The notes: generated by a model not told the origin, from the letters alone. A DNA stretch of 64,000 nt from Mesorhizobium sp. DCY119 (GCF_003590645.1 NZ_CP031834.1:3844501-3908500); one strand, 5' to 3'. Positions 43,272 to 51,952 are shown, counted from the stretch's first letter. Numbers and translations: made by a program.

Positions 43272-44330
43272 CTATTCCTCAGCAAGAAAGCCGATGCTCG
43301 AGGGCAGCACGCTGCAGGTGACCTTGCCACCGGCAGTGATATCGCGGGCCGCCGCCGAGGATGCCAGGACCAGCAGTTCCTGGCCGTCCGGGGTGGATAC
43401 GGTCACGCGCTCGGAAGAGCCGACGAAGGAAACATCGGCCACAGTGACGGGAAAGGCGATGGCGCCGGGCTGCGGCTCGCCGATGGCGATGTCTTCCGGC
43501 CGCATCCAGACCGTGAGCGCGGATAGCCCATGCCGCGATGCATCATAGCCGCCGGGCATCGGCGCGTTTGCCCCGAACAGTTCGATCCCGCCGTCCACGA
43601 CACGTGCCGAAACGATGTTATTGCCGCCGAGGAAGCCTGCGACGAAGCGCGAGGCAGGCGCGCGGTAGATGTCGCGCGGGGTGCCTACCTGGACGATCCC
43701 GCCATTGTGGAAGACCGCTATGCGGTCCGACATGGCGTAGGCTTCCTCTTGGTCATGGGTAACATAGACGAAGGTCACGCCGGTTTCCTGATGCAATCGC
43801 TTGAGTTCGCGCTGCATGGTGTCGCGCAGCGTGCGGTCGAGCGCCGACAGCGGTTCGTCGAGCAGCAGTATCTTCGGCCCGAAGGCCAGCGCGCGGCCGA
43901 TCGCCACGCGCTGCTGCTGGCCGCCCGACAGTTCACGCGGCCTGCGCGCCGCCAGCTTGTCGAGGCCAACGAGATTCAGAACCTCCTCGACCCTGGCGGC
44001 GATCCTGGCCTTGTCCCATTTGCGGACCCGCAAGGGGAAGGCGATGTTGTCCGCCACGTTGAGGTGGGGAAACAGCGCATAGCCCTGAAAGACCAGTCCG
44101 AAATTCCTCTCCTCCGGATCGACGCGCGTGATGTCGGCGCCATCCAGCAGGATGGCGCCTTCATCAGGCTTGGTGAAGCCGGCGACCGACATCAGAAGCG
44201 TCGTCTTGCCCGACCCCGAGGGGCCGAGCAAGGTGACGAACTCCCCCGCCTCGATCGACAGGTCGATGCCGTCTAGCGCGACAGCGGAACCGTAGCTCTT
44301 GCGGAGGTTTCGGACGTCGAGAAAGGACAT
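43272..44330 (-). CDS. Spermidine/putrescine-type ABC transporter ATPase (PotA-like)
   Basis: A 352-residue ATPase with Walker A GPSGSGKTTLL, Q-loop VFQGYALFPHL, signature ELSGGQQQRVAIGRAL, Walker B ILLLDEPLSALD, and a C-terminal TOBE domain (about residues 265-350, with VWMRPEDIAIGEP). It powers the PotB/PotC-type permeases encoded upstream in the same operon. It begins 1 bp after the amidinohydrolase-like stop codon, so the two are coupled. Confidence 0.93.
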   Translation of the reverse strand: MSFLDVRNLRKSYGSAVALDGIDLSIEAGEFVTLLGPSGSGKTTLLMSVAGFTKPDEGAILLDGADITRVDPEERNFGLVFQGYALFPHLNVADNIAFPLRVRKWDKARIAARVEEVLNLVGLDKLAARRPRELSGGQQQRVAIGRALAFGPKILLLDEPLSALDRTLRDTMQRELKRLHQETGVTFVYVTHDQEEAYAMSDRIAVFHNGGIVQVGTPRDIYRAPASRFVAGFLGGNNIVSARVVDGGIELFGANAPMPGGYDASRHGLSALTVWMRPEDIAIGEPQPGAIAFPVTVADVSFVGSSERVTVSTPDGQELLVLASSAAARDITAGGKVTCSVLPSSIGFLAEE

Positions 44331-45350
44331 TCAGATCGGATCCCGGGCAAGTGGACCTGTCGAGCAGTGGATGCCGCCACCGTTCAGTTCGATGCATTCA
44401 TAGTCCAGCGTCAAGATCTCGATGCCGGCAGCGTCGAGACGGTCGGCCAGGCGCGGCGTACGGGTGGCATGCATGACGACCCGGCCGGGCGCGATGGCCA
44501 GGCAGTTGAGCGAGAAGGCGTTGTCTTCGGGCGGCAGCTCGATCAGCTTCATGCCGCGCTTGTTCAGGTATTCGATGAAGACATAAGGCAGCTCGTTGAT
44601 ATTGATGATCGCGGTCTCGCGGTCGATCATCATGAAGCTGCCGTCGATGTGGATGCGGTATCCGGGCATCGGCACCTTGATCAGCTCGACGCCGAGGCTG
44701 TTGAGGATCATTTCGACCTGGCGGACGCCTTCGGGATTGCAGGCGACGGACACCGAGCAGACGGCCGTCTTGTCGTCGATCAGCGCAAAGCCGCCGCCCT
44801 CGAACACCGCCTCGCCATGCAGCGTGCCAAGGATCGGGCAGCCGGCCTTGGCCAGTGCCTGGGTGACCATCAACTCCTCGCCACGGCGCGCGCGGCGAGC
44901 AAGACGGGTGACGATCGCGCCGCCCTTCACGCCGATGACGCTGTCGCGGCAAAAGGTCGATTTGAGGGCGCCCGGCGCGGCCTTCTCGGTCAGGATGACG
45001 TCGACGCCCTCGGACCGCAGAAGCTTGGTGAAGGCATCGTGAGCGGCCTGCATGGCGGCGAGATCCGGCGGGGTCTTGCCCATGAAGTACCAGCCCTTCT
45101 CGGGATCGCCGAAGCCGCCGATCTCGGGCATCGGCTTGTTCTTGTCGACGACGTTGATCTCCTCGCCCGGCCGGTGCATCAGCACGGCGCGCAGCTTGCC
45201 GACATCACTGGTGCAACCCCAAGGCCGGCCCCAGACGCGGGTCTGTTCTTCCGGGTCGTGGAAAGCAGGCGTTGGGACGGAGCCAAAAGTCTGGAAGAAC
45301 TTGGCCTCGCGGTATTCGTGCTCGCTCATTGCGGCGCTATGGGCAGTCAT
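44331..45350 (-). CDS. Arginine deiminase/DDAH-superfamily amidinohydrolase-like enzyme
   Basis: A 339-residue guanidino-group-modifying enzyme fold. Catalytic candidates are Cys329 in GGGIHCSTGPL, His234 and Asp236 in YRIHIDGSFMMID, Glu184 in FEGGG, and the substrate-guanidine binder near Arg135-Asp136 in FCRDSV. Members of the superfamily hydrolyse arginine, dimethylarginine or agmatine, or transfer amidino groups. Which of these it does cannot be told from the sequence. It lies between the permease and ATPase genes of a polyamine-type importer, so the imported compound is probably its substrate. AAAGGAAAT lies upstream of the ATG at 45350. Confidence 0.85.
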   Translation of the reverse strand: MTAHSAAMSEHEYREAKFFQTFGSVPTPAFHDPEEQTRVWGRPWGCTSDVGKLRAVLMHRPGEEINVVDKNKPMPEIGGFGDPEKGWYFMGKTPPDLAAMQAAHDAFTKLLRSEGVDVILTEKAAPGALKSTFCRDSVIGVKGGAIVTRLARRARRGEELMVTQALAKAGCPILGTLHGEAVFEGGGFALIDDKTAVCSVSVACNPEGVRQVEMILNSLGVELIKVPMPGYRIHIDGSFMMIDRETAIININELPYVFIEYLNKRGMKLIELPPEDNAFSLNCLAIAPGRVVMHATRTPRLADRLDAAGIEILTLDYECIELNGGGIHCSTGPLARDPI

Positions 45351-45381
45351 GTCTTCGATTTCCTTTCTGAAACAAACGAAG

Positions 45382-46206
45382 CTATTGAAAGTCGTGTCGT
45401 GACCGACGCTGGGCGATATGGTCCCAGACGGTCATGCGCAGGATGAGGCCGACGATGGTCGCCGCCAGCATGACGGTCGCGATCGCGGCCAGCGCGGGGT
45501 CGACGGCATCTGCGATGCTCGTCCAGATCTTGCGCGGCAGGGTGACGATTCCCCGGCTGGTGATGAACAGCGTCACGGTGATCTCGTCCCAGGAGACGAT
45601 GAAGGCGAGGATCGCTCCGGCCACCGTGCCCGGAATAATGTTGGGCAGGATGACGCGACCGAAGATGGTTGCCGGGCGGGCGCCGAGCGAGCGAGCCGCC
45701 TGCACCAGCCTCGGATCGAGGTTCGACAGCGAAGCGCCGATCGCCAGCACTGCCAGTGGCATGGCGAGGATGACGTGGACGATGGTGACGCCAAGCCATG
45801 TGTCGAGAAGCCCCAGCTTCGACCACAGCCGCACCATGCCGACCGCATAGATGATCGGCGGCACGATCAGCGGCGAAAGCAGGATGACGCGCAGGATCGA
45901 CGGCCAGCGTCCGACATAGACCCAGGCGCCGATGGCGAAGGCCGCCGAAACGGCCGTCGCGATAACGGCCGAGGCCATGGCGATGCCGAGGCTGGTGAGG
46001 ATGCTCGGCATCCAGCCGGCGCGCCAGTTCGCCAGGGCGGCGAAATGGTCGAACGAAATGCCGTTGTTGGGCAGGGACAGATAGTCCCGGTCGGTCAGCG
46101 CCACGGGAATGACCACGAGCACGGGAACGAACAGGAAGGCGAGCAGCAGCCAGGCGACAAGCTTTGGCAGCTCGCGTTCGAGCAGGCGTCGGCTGCGCGG
46201 CGTCAT
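45382..46206 (-). CDS. Spermidine/putrescine-type ABC permease (PotC-like)
   Basis: A 274-residue permease with six hydrophobic helices and the coupling loop RLVQAARSLGARPATIFGRVILPNIIPG. The start overlaps the stop of the preceding permease (ATGA). It pairs with the PotB-like permease to form the importer channel in the operon with an amidinohydrolase-like enzyme. Confidence 0.92.
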   Translation of the reverse strand: MTPRSRRLLERELPKLVAWLLLAFLFVPVLVVIPVALTDRDYLSLPNNGISFDHFAALANWRAGWMPSILTSLGIAMASAVIATAVSAAFAIGAWVYVGRWPSILRVILLSPLIVPPIIYAVGMVRLWSKLGLLDTWLGVTIVHVILAMPLAVLAIGASLSNLDPRLVQAARSLGARPATIFGRVILPNIIPGTVAGAILAFIVSWDEITVTLFITSRGIVTLPRKIWTSIADAVDPALAAIATVMLAATIVGLILRMTVWDHIAQRRSRHDFQ

Positions 46207-47042
46207 TTGCGGCCCCCTTCAAAGGCGGCGCGCAGGGCCGGGCTGCGCATGGCGAGCGCGATCAGGATGCCGACGACGAGCAGCAGCATGGTCGAGAGCG
46301 CCGTCGCCACGCCCCAGCGCAGCGTCGAGGATATCTGCACGGAGATATATTCTGCGACCATCAGCACCCGACCGGCACCAAGGATCGCCGGCGTAACCAG
46401 GAAGCCGAGTGAGAAGATGACGATGAACAGGCCGGCGATTGCCAGGCCGGGCATGGAGAGCGGCAGCCAGACGCGGAAGAAGATGGTGACCGGGCGGGCG
46501 CCAAGCGATCTGGCTGCCTGAATGATCCTGAGGTCGATCTCCGACAGATTGGCGTAGAGCAGCATGATGGCGAAGGGCATCATGTAATGCACCATGCCGA
46601 CGACGACGCCGAACTGGTTGTAGACCAGTTCGAGCGGCTGGCTGACGGCGCCGCTGCCGACGAGGGCCGAGTTGAGCACGCCGTTGCGGCGCAGGATGGT
46701 GATCCAGGCAAAGGCGCGCACCAGCACCGATATCCAGAACGGCACCATGACCATGAACAGCGCGACGCGGCGCGTGGCCGGCGGCATATGAACCAGCGCA
46801 AAGGCCACCGCATAGCTCATGACGATGGTGAGCACGGTCGTCACAGCCGAGACGAACACGGTCGTGCGCACGACGCGGCCGATCGCAGCGTTCTGGAACA
46901 GGGCCACATAATTGCCGAGGCCGAAGGTCGGCTCGGTGAAACTGAGCGCCAACACCTGAAGGATGGGCAGAACGTAGAGACACAAGGTCAAAAGCGCTGC
47001 CGGCACCGTCAGGCAGAAGGCCCAACGCTGGAATGAGGTCAT
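46203..47042 (-). CDS. Spermidine/putrescine-type ABC permease (PotB-like)
   Basis: A 279-residue permease with the coupling loop LRIIQAARSLGARPVTIFFRVWLPLSMPG. The ATG at 47042 is chosen. An in-frame GTG at 47060 lies inside the perfect hairpin 47054-47080 and would be a poor start. It is the second gene of the operon after the binding protein. Confidence 0.92.
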   Translation of the reverse strand: MTSFQRWAFCLTVPAALLTLCLYVLPILQVLALSFTEPTFGLGNYVALFQNAAIGRVVRTTVFVSAVTTVLTIVMSYAVAFALVHMPPATRRVALFMVMVPFWISVLVRAFAWITILRRNGVLNSALVGSGAVSQPLELVYNQFGVVVGMVHYMMPFAIMLLYANLSEIDLRIIQAARSLGARPVTIFFRVWLPLSMPGLAIAGLFIVIFSLGFLVTPAILGAGRVLMVAEYISVQISSTLRWGVATALSTMLLLVVGILIALAMRSPALRAAFEGGRK

Positions 47043-47053
47043 GATCTTTCGAA

Positions 47054-47080
47054 CCACCACCGGCCGTTGGCCGGTGGTGG
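47054..47080 (-). terminator. Perfect 12-bp intercistronic hairpin after the binding-protein gene
   Basis: CCACCACCGGCC (47054-47065), GTT, GGCCGGTGGTGG (47069-47080) is a perfect stem with a 3-base loop. It lies between the binding-protein stop (47091) and the permease start (47042) with no T-run. It is well placed to stabilise the binding-protein mRNA end or partly stop transcription, so more binding protein than permease is made. Confidence 0.7.
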
Positions 47081-47090
47081 TCTCCGATGG

Positions 47091-48194
47091 TTAGCGTGAG
47101 ATGAAGTCGAGGAACTTGTTCTGCAGCTCGGCCTCGTTATCGGCATAGTATTGCGCCGAGATCGGCAGGCCGGTCTTGGCGTTCTCGGGAGCCAGCGAAT
47201 AGACCGCCTTGTCCTCGTCGGTCATCAGTGCCAGCGCCTTCGGGTTCGAGGGGCCGTTGCCCATGAGGCGCAACAGCGTCACCTGGCTCTCCGGGTCCAA
47301 CGACGAATTGATGAAGTCGAAGACCTTCTTGCCTGCGGGGTTGCCCTTCGGCACAGACCAGGCGCTGGCGAACATCAGGTTCTGGTTCCAGGTCCAGGTG
47401 TAGTCCGGGTTCTCCTTGCGCAGCAGGTTGGCGCGCGTGTGCCAGATATTGCCCATGACCACCTCTCCGTCGCGGAAGAGCTGCTGGCTCTGCGCGCCGG
47501 ACTCCCAGAAGATCAGCTGCGGCAGCAGCGGCTCGAGCTTCTTGAAGGCCCGGTCGACGTCAAGCGGATACATCTCCTCCGGCTTGACACCATCGGCGAG
47601 CAGCACGGCTTCGAGCTGACCCTGAATCCACTTGCACATGGTCCGCTTGCCGGGAAACTTCTCGAGATCGAAGAAGTCGTTCCAGCTTGAAGGGGCAGTG
47701 GCGCCGACCTTCTTGGCGTCATATGCCAGCACGTTGGAGTAGGTGTAGTTGCAGATGCCGAACTCGGCCGCGAGGCCTTCGCCGACAAGAGACTTGTCTA
47801 CGATGGAATAGTCGATCGGCTCGACAAAGCCGCCCTTGCCGAGCACGACGGCGTCCACCATGCCGCCATCCGTGGCATCCCAGGTGACGTTCTTGGAATC
47901 GACCATGGCGCGGATCGCACCTGTGGCCGGTCCAGCGCCGTCGATGACGACCTCCATGCCGGACTTGGCCTTGAACGGCTCACCATAGGCCTTCTGAAAG
48001 GCTTCGAGGGCAGCGCCGCCCCAGTTGCAGACGACGATTTCCGACGCCTCGGCAGAGGCCGGACCCGGTTTGAACGCGACTGCGATGCCAAGCCCGGCCA
48101 TGGCGGTCATAAAGCCTCGGCGATCGATCTTCCCATTTCTAAATTTATCAAGCGCAATCAACGCTGCGTCTTGACCAAAGCGATTGTTGGACAT
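47091..48194 (-). CDS. Polyamine-type ABC transporter binding protein (PotD/PotF-like)
   Basis: A 367-residue periplasmic protein of the spermidine/putrescine class. The N-terminal region has a twin-arginine motif (KIDRRGFMTAMAGLGIAVAF) about 25 residues in, before the mature SEIVVCNWGGAALEAFQKAYGEPF. Other segments are GPATGAIRAMVDSKNVTWDATDG, TAPSSWNDFFDLEKFPGKR and VVMGNIWHTRANLLRKE. AAAGGGGAA precedes the ATG. It is the first gene of the six-gene importer/hydrolase operon. Its ligand may be a guanidino compound rather than a polyamine. Confidence 0.9.
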   Translation of the reverse strand: MSNNRFGQDAALIALDKFRNGKIDRRGFMTAMAGLGIAVAFKPGPASAEASEIVVCNWGGAALEAFQKAYGEPFKAKSGMEVVIDGAGPATGAIRAMVDSKNVTWDATDGGMVDAVVLGKGGFVEPIDYSIVDKSLVGEGLAAEFGICNYTYSNVLAYDAKKVGATAPSSWNDFFDLEKFPGKRTMCKWIQGQLEAVLLADGVKPEEMYPLDVDRAFKKLEPLLPQLIFWESGAQSQQLFRDGEVVMGNIWHTRANLLRKENPDYTWTWNQNLMFASAWSVPKGNPAGKKVFDFINSSLDPESQVTLLRLMGNGPSNPKALALMTDEDKAVYSLAPENAKTGLPISAQYYADNEAELQNKFLDFISR

Positions 48195-48252
48195 GTGTGT
48201 TCCCCTTTCACGTCCGCGGTCTAATTTTCTTTCTCTCCCTCCCTGGCCTGCA

Positions 48253-48276
48253 CCGGAAGCCCATCAGAGCTTCCGG
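48253..48276 (-). terminator. Hairpin between the LacI gene and the importer operon, beside a half-operator
   Basis: CCGGAAGC (48253-48260) pairs perfectly with GCTTCCGG (48269-48276) around an 8-base loop. It sits after the LacI stop (48293) and before the binding-protein ATG (48194). No T-run follows. GAACCGGT at 48276-48283 resembles the core of the LacI palindrome at 49371. Confidence 0.45.
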
Positions 48277-48292
48277 AACCGGTATGCGCGAT

Positions 48293-49327
48293 CTAACGTC
48301 CAGATGGACGGCGGTGTGGCGGCGCCACCGAACTGCGTATGACGAGTTCGACGCCGACCCGTTCAGTCGCCGTTTCGGATTTCCGGCCGGCGATGAAATC
48401 GAGCAGCATGTTGACGCCGCGCGTGCCGAACTCAGCTGCCGACTGACGCACCGTGGTCAGCGCCGGCGCGAGCAGGTCGGCATTGCGGATATCGTCGAAG
48501 CTGACGAGCGAAATGTCTTCGGGAATGCGGACACCGGCGTGCCGCGCGGCCCGCATGACGCCGGTGGCCAGCATATCACCGAAGGTGAAGATCGCGGTGG
48601 GCGGATCGTCCTGTTCCAGAAGATCGAGAAACGCGATCGAAGCAGGCGCCTCCTCATATGCGCAGAACCGTAGCAGCGCGGGATCGGCATCGAGACCGAC
48701 CTCCGCGAGCGCCCGCATGAAGCCGTCGAGACGTTCTGTGGTGCTGAGAAGCCCTCGCGGCCCTCCGATAGCGGCGATACGGGTATGGCCGCGCGATATC
48801 AGATGACGTGTCGCCAGGAGCCCGCCATGGACGTTGTCGGCGAACAGGCGCGGCGCCTTCGCGCCCGGCACATCCTCGTCGAGAAGCACGACGCTTCCCG
48901 TCTCGTTGATCCGCCGCAAAAGCCGCCCATCATCATGATGGTTGGTGAGAAGCAATATGCCATCGACCTGCCGGTCTTCGATGCGCGACAGGAAGGAGAC
49001 TTCCTTCTCCACCAGGTTCCGGCTGTTGAACATCAGGAGATTGTAGCCATGCCTTGCGGCCTCGGCTTCCGACGCGCTGGCGATCTCGGCAAACAGCGGA
49101 TAGGCGATGTCGGCGGTGATGAGACCGAGCGTCTCGCTCTTGCCGCTGCTCAGCCTGCGGGCGATCGCGTTGGGCCGGTAGCCCAGCCGCTCCGCTGCCC
49201 GCTGGATGCGGTTCGCCGTCGCCTCCGGAAGGCTGATCTGCCCGTTGAGATGGCGTGAAACGGACGTAACGGACACGCCGGCGGCCCGGGCGACGTCGCG
49301 AATGGTGGCTTTCAATCTTCCCGACAA
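48293..49327 (-). CDS. LacI-family transcriptional regulator
   Basis: A 344-residue repressor. The helix-turn-helix is ATIRDVARAAGVSVTSVSRHLNG, the hinge is NAIARRLSSGKSETLGLI, and the effector domain has the periplasmic-binding fold (IPEDISLVSFDDIRNADLLAPALTTVRQ). No ATG lies at the expected position; the TTG at 49327 (with GGGAG about 10 bases upstream) gives normal LacI length, and TTG 49315 is an alternative. The palindrome at 49371-49380 lies 44 bp upstream, so it probably controls itself, and through the promoter region the downstream polyamine-type importer operon. Confidence 0.88.
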   Translation of the reverse strand: MSGRLKATIRDVARAAGVSVTSVSRHLNGQISLPEATANRIQRAAERLGYRPNAIARRLSSGKSETLGLITADIAYPLFAEIASASEAEAARHGYNLLMFNSRNLVEKEVSFLSRIEDRQVDGILLLTNHHDDGRLLRRINETGSVVLLDEDVPGAKAPRLFADNVHGGLLATRHLISRGHTRIAAIGGPRGLLSTTERLDGFMRALAEVGLDADPALLRFCAYEEAPASIAFLDLLEQDDPPTAIFTFGDMLATGVMRAARHAGVRIPEDISLVSFDDIRNADLLAPALTTVRQSAAEFGTRGVNMLLDFIAGRKSETATERVGVELVIRSSVAPPHRRPSGR

Positions 49328-49370
49328 GCGGCCCCACTCCCGCGAGACATGTGCAGATAACCGTTCTAGT

Positions 49371-49380
49371 AAACCGGTTT
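49371..49380. promoter_or_regulatory. LacI-type operator before the LacI gene
   Basis: AAACCGGTTT is a perfect 10-bp palindrome with the central CpG usual for LacI-family operators. It lies 44 bp upstream of the regulator's likely start, flanked by GT on the left and CAC on the right. Confidence 0.6.
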
Positions 49381-49446
49381 CACAAACGGCAGAAAAAAAA
49401 TCGCGCGCGCCATCCGCAACGGACCAGGAGCGAATGACGGCGGCGC

Positions 49447-50160
49447 TCACGAGGGCTCTCCGGCTCGGAAGAATTCCTGGTGCTCGCGGTTCAAGCTCAT
49501 CTGATCCAAATCGGCATTGCGGATGTGTGCCGCCATGAGCCGTGCTGCCTCGCCCATATTGCCGGCCCGAACCTCGTCGAAAATGGCACGGTGCTCGGCG
49601 ATGATCGAGCGGATATGATCCGGTTTCATGCCGATCAGGAACTGGATGCGCATCATGTCGGCCGAGACGTGCTGGCACGCCGTCCACGCCCGCGGATGCG
49701 CGAAAGCCCCAAGCAGACCTGCATGGAAGGCCATGTCGGCACGGTGCAGGGCACCCATGTCATCGCCGTGGATAAGGCGTTCTTGCGCCCGAAGCGATAG
49801 CTCGATCTCATCCAGCATGGCCGGATCGGGCCGGATGCCGCTGTTGGCAACGACTGCGCTCTCAAGCGTGGAGCGGATGAATACCGCCTCACGGACACGC
49901 GCCATGTCGATCAGAGAGACGCGGGTGCCGGTTTGGGGTGAAATCTCGATCAGACCCTCATCGAAGAGCCGCGTGAACGCCTCACGCACAGGCGTGCGGC
50001 TGATGCCGAGCGACTGGGCGACGTCTGTTTCCGAAATATTGGCACCGGGTGCGATGCGTGCGGTGATGATCGCTTCACGCAGCTCGACATAGGCCTTCGC
50101 CGAGATCGTGTTTCGACGCTCATTCTGATCGGCCAGGAGTGAGGTGCTTAGGTTCAGCAT
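49447..50160 (-). CDS. GntR-family regulator with FCD domain
   Basis: A 237-residue FadR-subfamily regulator. The N-terminal winged helix (about residues 20-85) contains LREAIITARIAPGANISETDVAQSLGISRTPVREAFTRL, and the all-helical FCD effector domain (about 95-225) has HRADMAFHAGLLGAFAHP and HRAIFDEVRAGN with the metal-ligand-like His residues. The ATG at 50160 gives normal length; ATG 50202 is an in-frame alternative, and neither has a clear ribosome site. It probably controls the adjacent dehydrogenase/aldolase pair; a GntR-type palindrome lies before that operon at 51943. Confidence 0.88.
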   Translation of the reverse strand: MLNLSTSLLADQNERRNTISAKAYVELREAIITARIAPGANISETDVAQSLGISRTPVREAFTRLFDEGLIEISPQTGTRVSLIDMARVREAVFIRSTLESAVVANSGIRPDPAMLDEIELSLRAQERLIHGDDMGALHRADMAFHAGLLGAFAHPRAWTACQHVSADMMRIQFLIGMKPDHIRSIIAEHRAIFDEVRAGNMGEAARLMAAHIRNADLDQMSLNREHQEFFRAGEPS

Positions 50161-50162
50161 AG

Positions 50163-50172
50163 CTGTATGCTG
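50163..50172. promoter_or_regulatory. Degenerate GntR half-operator at the GntR gene start
   Basis: CTGTATGCTG here resembles CTGTATACAG at 51943 in its first six bases. It lies just before the ATG at 50160, so it could serve weak autoregulation. The match is partial. Confidence 0.3.
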
Positions 50173-50226
50173 GCATTCAGGGTTGTTTCGAGTCAAGCGC
50201 ATTTTTTGTGCAGATGCGAGATTGGC

Positions 50227-51168
50227 TCAATTTTCGATCAGCCTCCTCGGCCGAACCAAACCTGGAAGCGCGCGACCTTGTTCAAGCGCCGCAGCGACGG
50301 CGGCAATGGAGGCCGCAGCGCCGTGCGGCGTCGGCAGGCCGGCACGATGAGGCGTCAGCCGGATCCGTTCGTGCCGCCAAAACCAGTGCTCGGGCGGCAG
50401 AGGCTCGACGGGAAAGACGTCCAACCACGCAGCGCCGAGCTGACCCCGATCGAGCACAGCGCGCAGCACCTCCTCGTCGAGGTGATCGCCGCGGCCGAGA
50501 TTGACGACATAGGCTCCGGGCGCGAGGCGGGAAAACAGCCGGTCCGACAATATGCCCTTCGTTTCCGGCCTGGAGGGCAGGAGATTGATAACCACGTCGG
50601 CGCCGTCGACACACGCGCTGAGCCCATCATCGCCATGCAGACAAGCGATGCCGTCGATGCTGCGGGGGGTTCGCGACCAGGCAGACACCGGGAAACCGGC
50701 TGCCGAAAGCCCTTGCGCGACATGCAGACCGAGCGGACCCAGCCCAAGGACTGCCACGCGCAGTGATCCGCGTGTCCGGTTCTGCTGATCTGGCAAGCGC
50801 CAGAAGCGGGCAAGCTGGTCCGCCCTGACAACGACGTCATCTTGCAGGCGCGCGAAGACCGCGTGCATCGCATAGTCCAGCAATTGCTCGGCCTGGCCTT
50901 GATCCTGCAGGCGCGCGATCAGGACATCGGCCGGGATGCGGGGATCGTCGAGAAGTTGGTCCGTTCCCGCGCCGAAACAGAAGACGGCACGCAGCGACGG
51001 CGGCAGCGCCGTCATATTCTTCGGCAAATGCCAGGCAACCAGCAAATCGTAGTCGGCGTCCTCCGGCAGATCGGGCCATCGGATGAAGCGTGCCGACGGA
51101 AGAGCGTCGCGCAGCGCGTGCTCGAAGCGATCGCTGTAGGCAAGCGGATCGGCAATGACGATCCGCAT
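50227..51168 (-). CDS. D-2-hydroxyacid dehydrogenase (GhrA-like)
   Basis: A 313-residue NAD(P)-dependent oxidoreductase. The nucleotide-binding motif is AVLGLGPLGLHV (142-147), the catalytic Arg lies in NLGRGDHLDEEVL, the Glu in DVFPVEPLPPEHWFW, and the His in LTPHRAG. The C-terminal and central patterns match glyoxylate/hydroxypyruvate reductase A (about 312 residues). It reduces a 2-keto acid such as glyoxylate or hydroxypyruvate, or runs the reverse reaction. It follows the class II aldolase by 3 bp in one operon, so it may process that enzyme's product. Confidence 0.88.
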   Translation of the reverse strand: MRIVIADPLAYSDRFEHALRDALPSARFIRWPDLPEDADYDLLVAWHLPKNMTALPPSLRAVFCFGAGTDQLLDDPRIPADVLIARLQDQGQAEQLLDYAMHAVFARLQDDVVVRADQLARFWRLPDQQNRTRGSLRVAVLGLGPLGLHVAQGLSAAGFPVSAWSRTPRSIDGIACLHGDDGLSACVDGADVVINLLPSRPETKGILSDRLFSRLAPGAYVVNLGRGDHLDEEVLRAVLDRGQLGAAWLDVFPVEPLPPEHWFWRHERIRLTPHRAGLPTPHGAAASIAAVAAALEQGRALPGLVRPRRLIEN

Positions 51169-51171
51169 CGG

Positions 51172-51897
51172 TCAATGTCCCTCGATGGGCATTCCCGCAA
51201 GCCGGCGCAGCGCCAGCCATTCCAGTTCCGCCGCACCATCCGGATCAGCCTCGTACTGCCTGGCGGTGCGCTCGCACACCTCCTTGCTCGGCAGATGGAT
51301 GGGCCGCCCGCAACCGAGCGCCGCAAGCTGGATGCGACAGGCCTGCTCAAGGTTGTACATCAGGGAAAAAGCCTCTCCGACGGATCGCCCGACGGTCAAA
51401 AGCCCATGGTTCCTCAGGATCATGGCACGATTGGTGCCAAGATCGGCAACCAGGCGTTCCTGCTCGCCGGGATCGAGTGCGATGCCCTCGAACTCATGAT
51501 AGCCGACCTGCCCGTAGAACAGCAGCGACGTCTGGTTGAGCGGCAAAAGCCCCTCCTCAAGGCAACTGACTGCCACACCGGCGGCGGTATGGGTATGCAT
51601 GACGCAGACCGCGTCCGGGCGTGCGGTATGGACCGCTGTGTGAATGACGATGCCCGCCGTGTTGATCGGCACCTGCTGGCCACGCATCTGCTGGCCATGA
51701 TGATCGATCACCGCCAGCGATTCCGGCGTCACCTCTCGAAAAAGATCGCCGTAGCGGTTGATCAGCAGGAGTTCCGGCTCTTCGGGCAGACGCGCGGATA
51801 TGTGCGTGTGGATGATGTCGTCCATCCCGAACCGGGCGATCAGCCGATACGCCGCCGCCAGATCTTCGCGCATAGCCATTTCAGCAGTCGACATCAT
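51172..51897 (-). CDS. Class II aldolase/adducin-family protein
   Basis: A 241-residue zinc-dependent aldolase-fold enzyme. The metal-binding His pair is in VMHTHTAAG, a third His is in LRNHGLLTVG, and MDDIIHTHISAR is the substrate-loop region. It cleaves or isomerises a sugar phosphate or hydroxy-keto acid; the substrate is unknown. AAGGAAAG precedes the ATG by 7 bases. A CTGTATACAG palindrome lies 46 bp upstream, a fitting site for the GntR regulator encoded at the end of the group. Confidence 0.87.
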   Translation of the reverse strand: MMSTAEMAMREDLAAAYRLIARFGMDDIIHTHISARLPEEPELLLINRYGDLFREVTPESLAVIDHHGQQMRGQQVPINTAGIVIHTAVHTARPDAVCVMHTHTAAGVAVSCLEEGLLPLNQTSLLFYGQVGYHEFEGIALDPGEQERLVADLGTNRAMILRNHGLLTVGRSVGEAFSLMYNLEQACRIQLAALGCGRPIHLPSKEVCERTARQYEADPDGAAELEWLALRRLAGMPIEGH

Positions 51898-51942
51898 ACC
51901 GGATCTTTCCTTCCTCTTTGATCATTTCGGATACTTGAATTC

Positions 51943-51952
51943 CTGTATACAG
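51943..51952. promoter_or_regulatory. GntR/FadR-type operator upstream of the aldolase operon
   Basis: CTGTATACAG is a perfect 10-bp palindrome. FadR-subfamily regulators commonly bind N-T-G-T-A-T-A-C-A-N cores. It lies 46 bp before the aldolase start. Confidence 0.62.

Noticed and set aside
44367-46521. Two long plus-strand open frames opposite the amidinohydrolase and permease genes
   Set aside because: They are His/Asp/Arg-rich mirrors of real genes on the minus strand.
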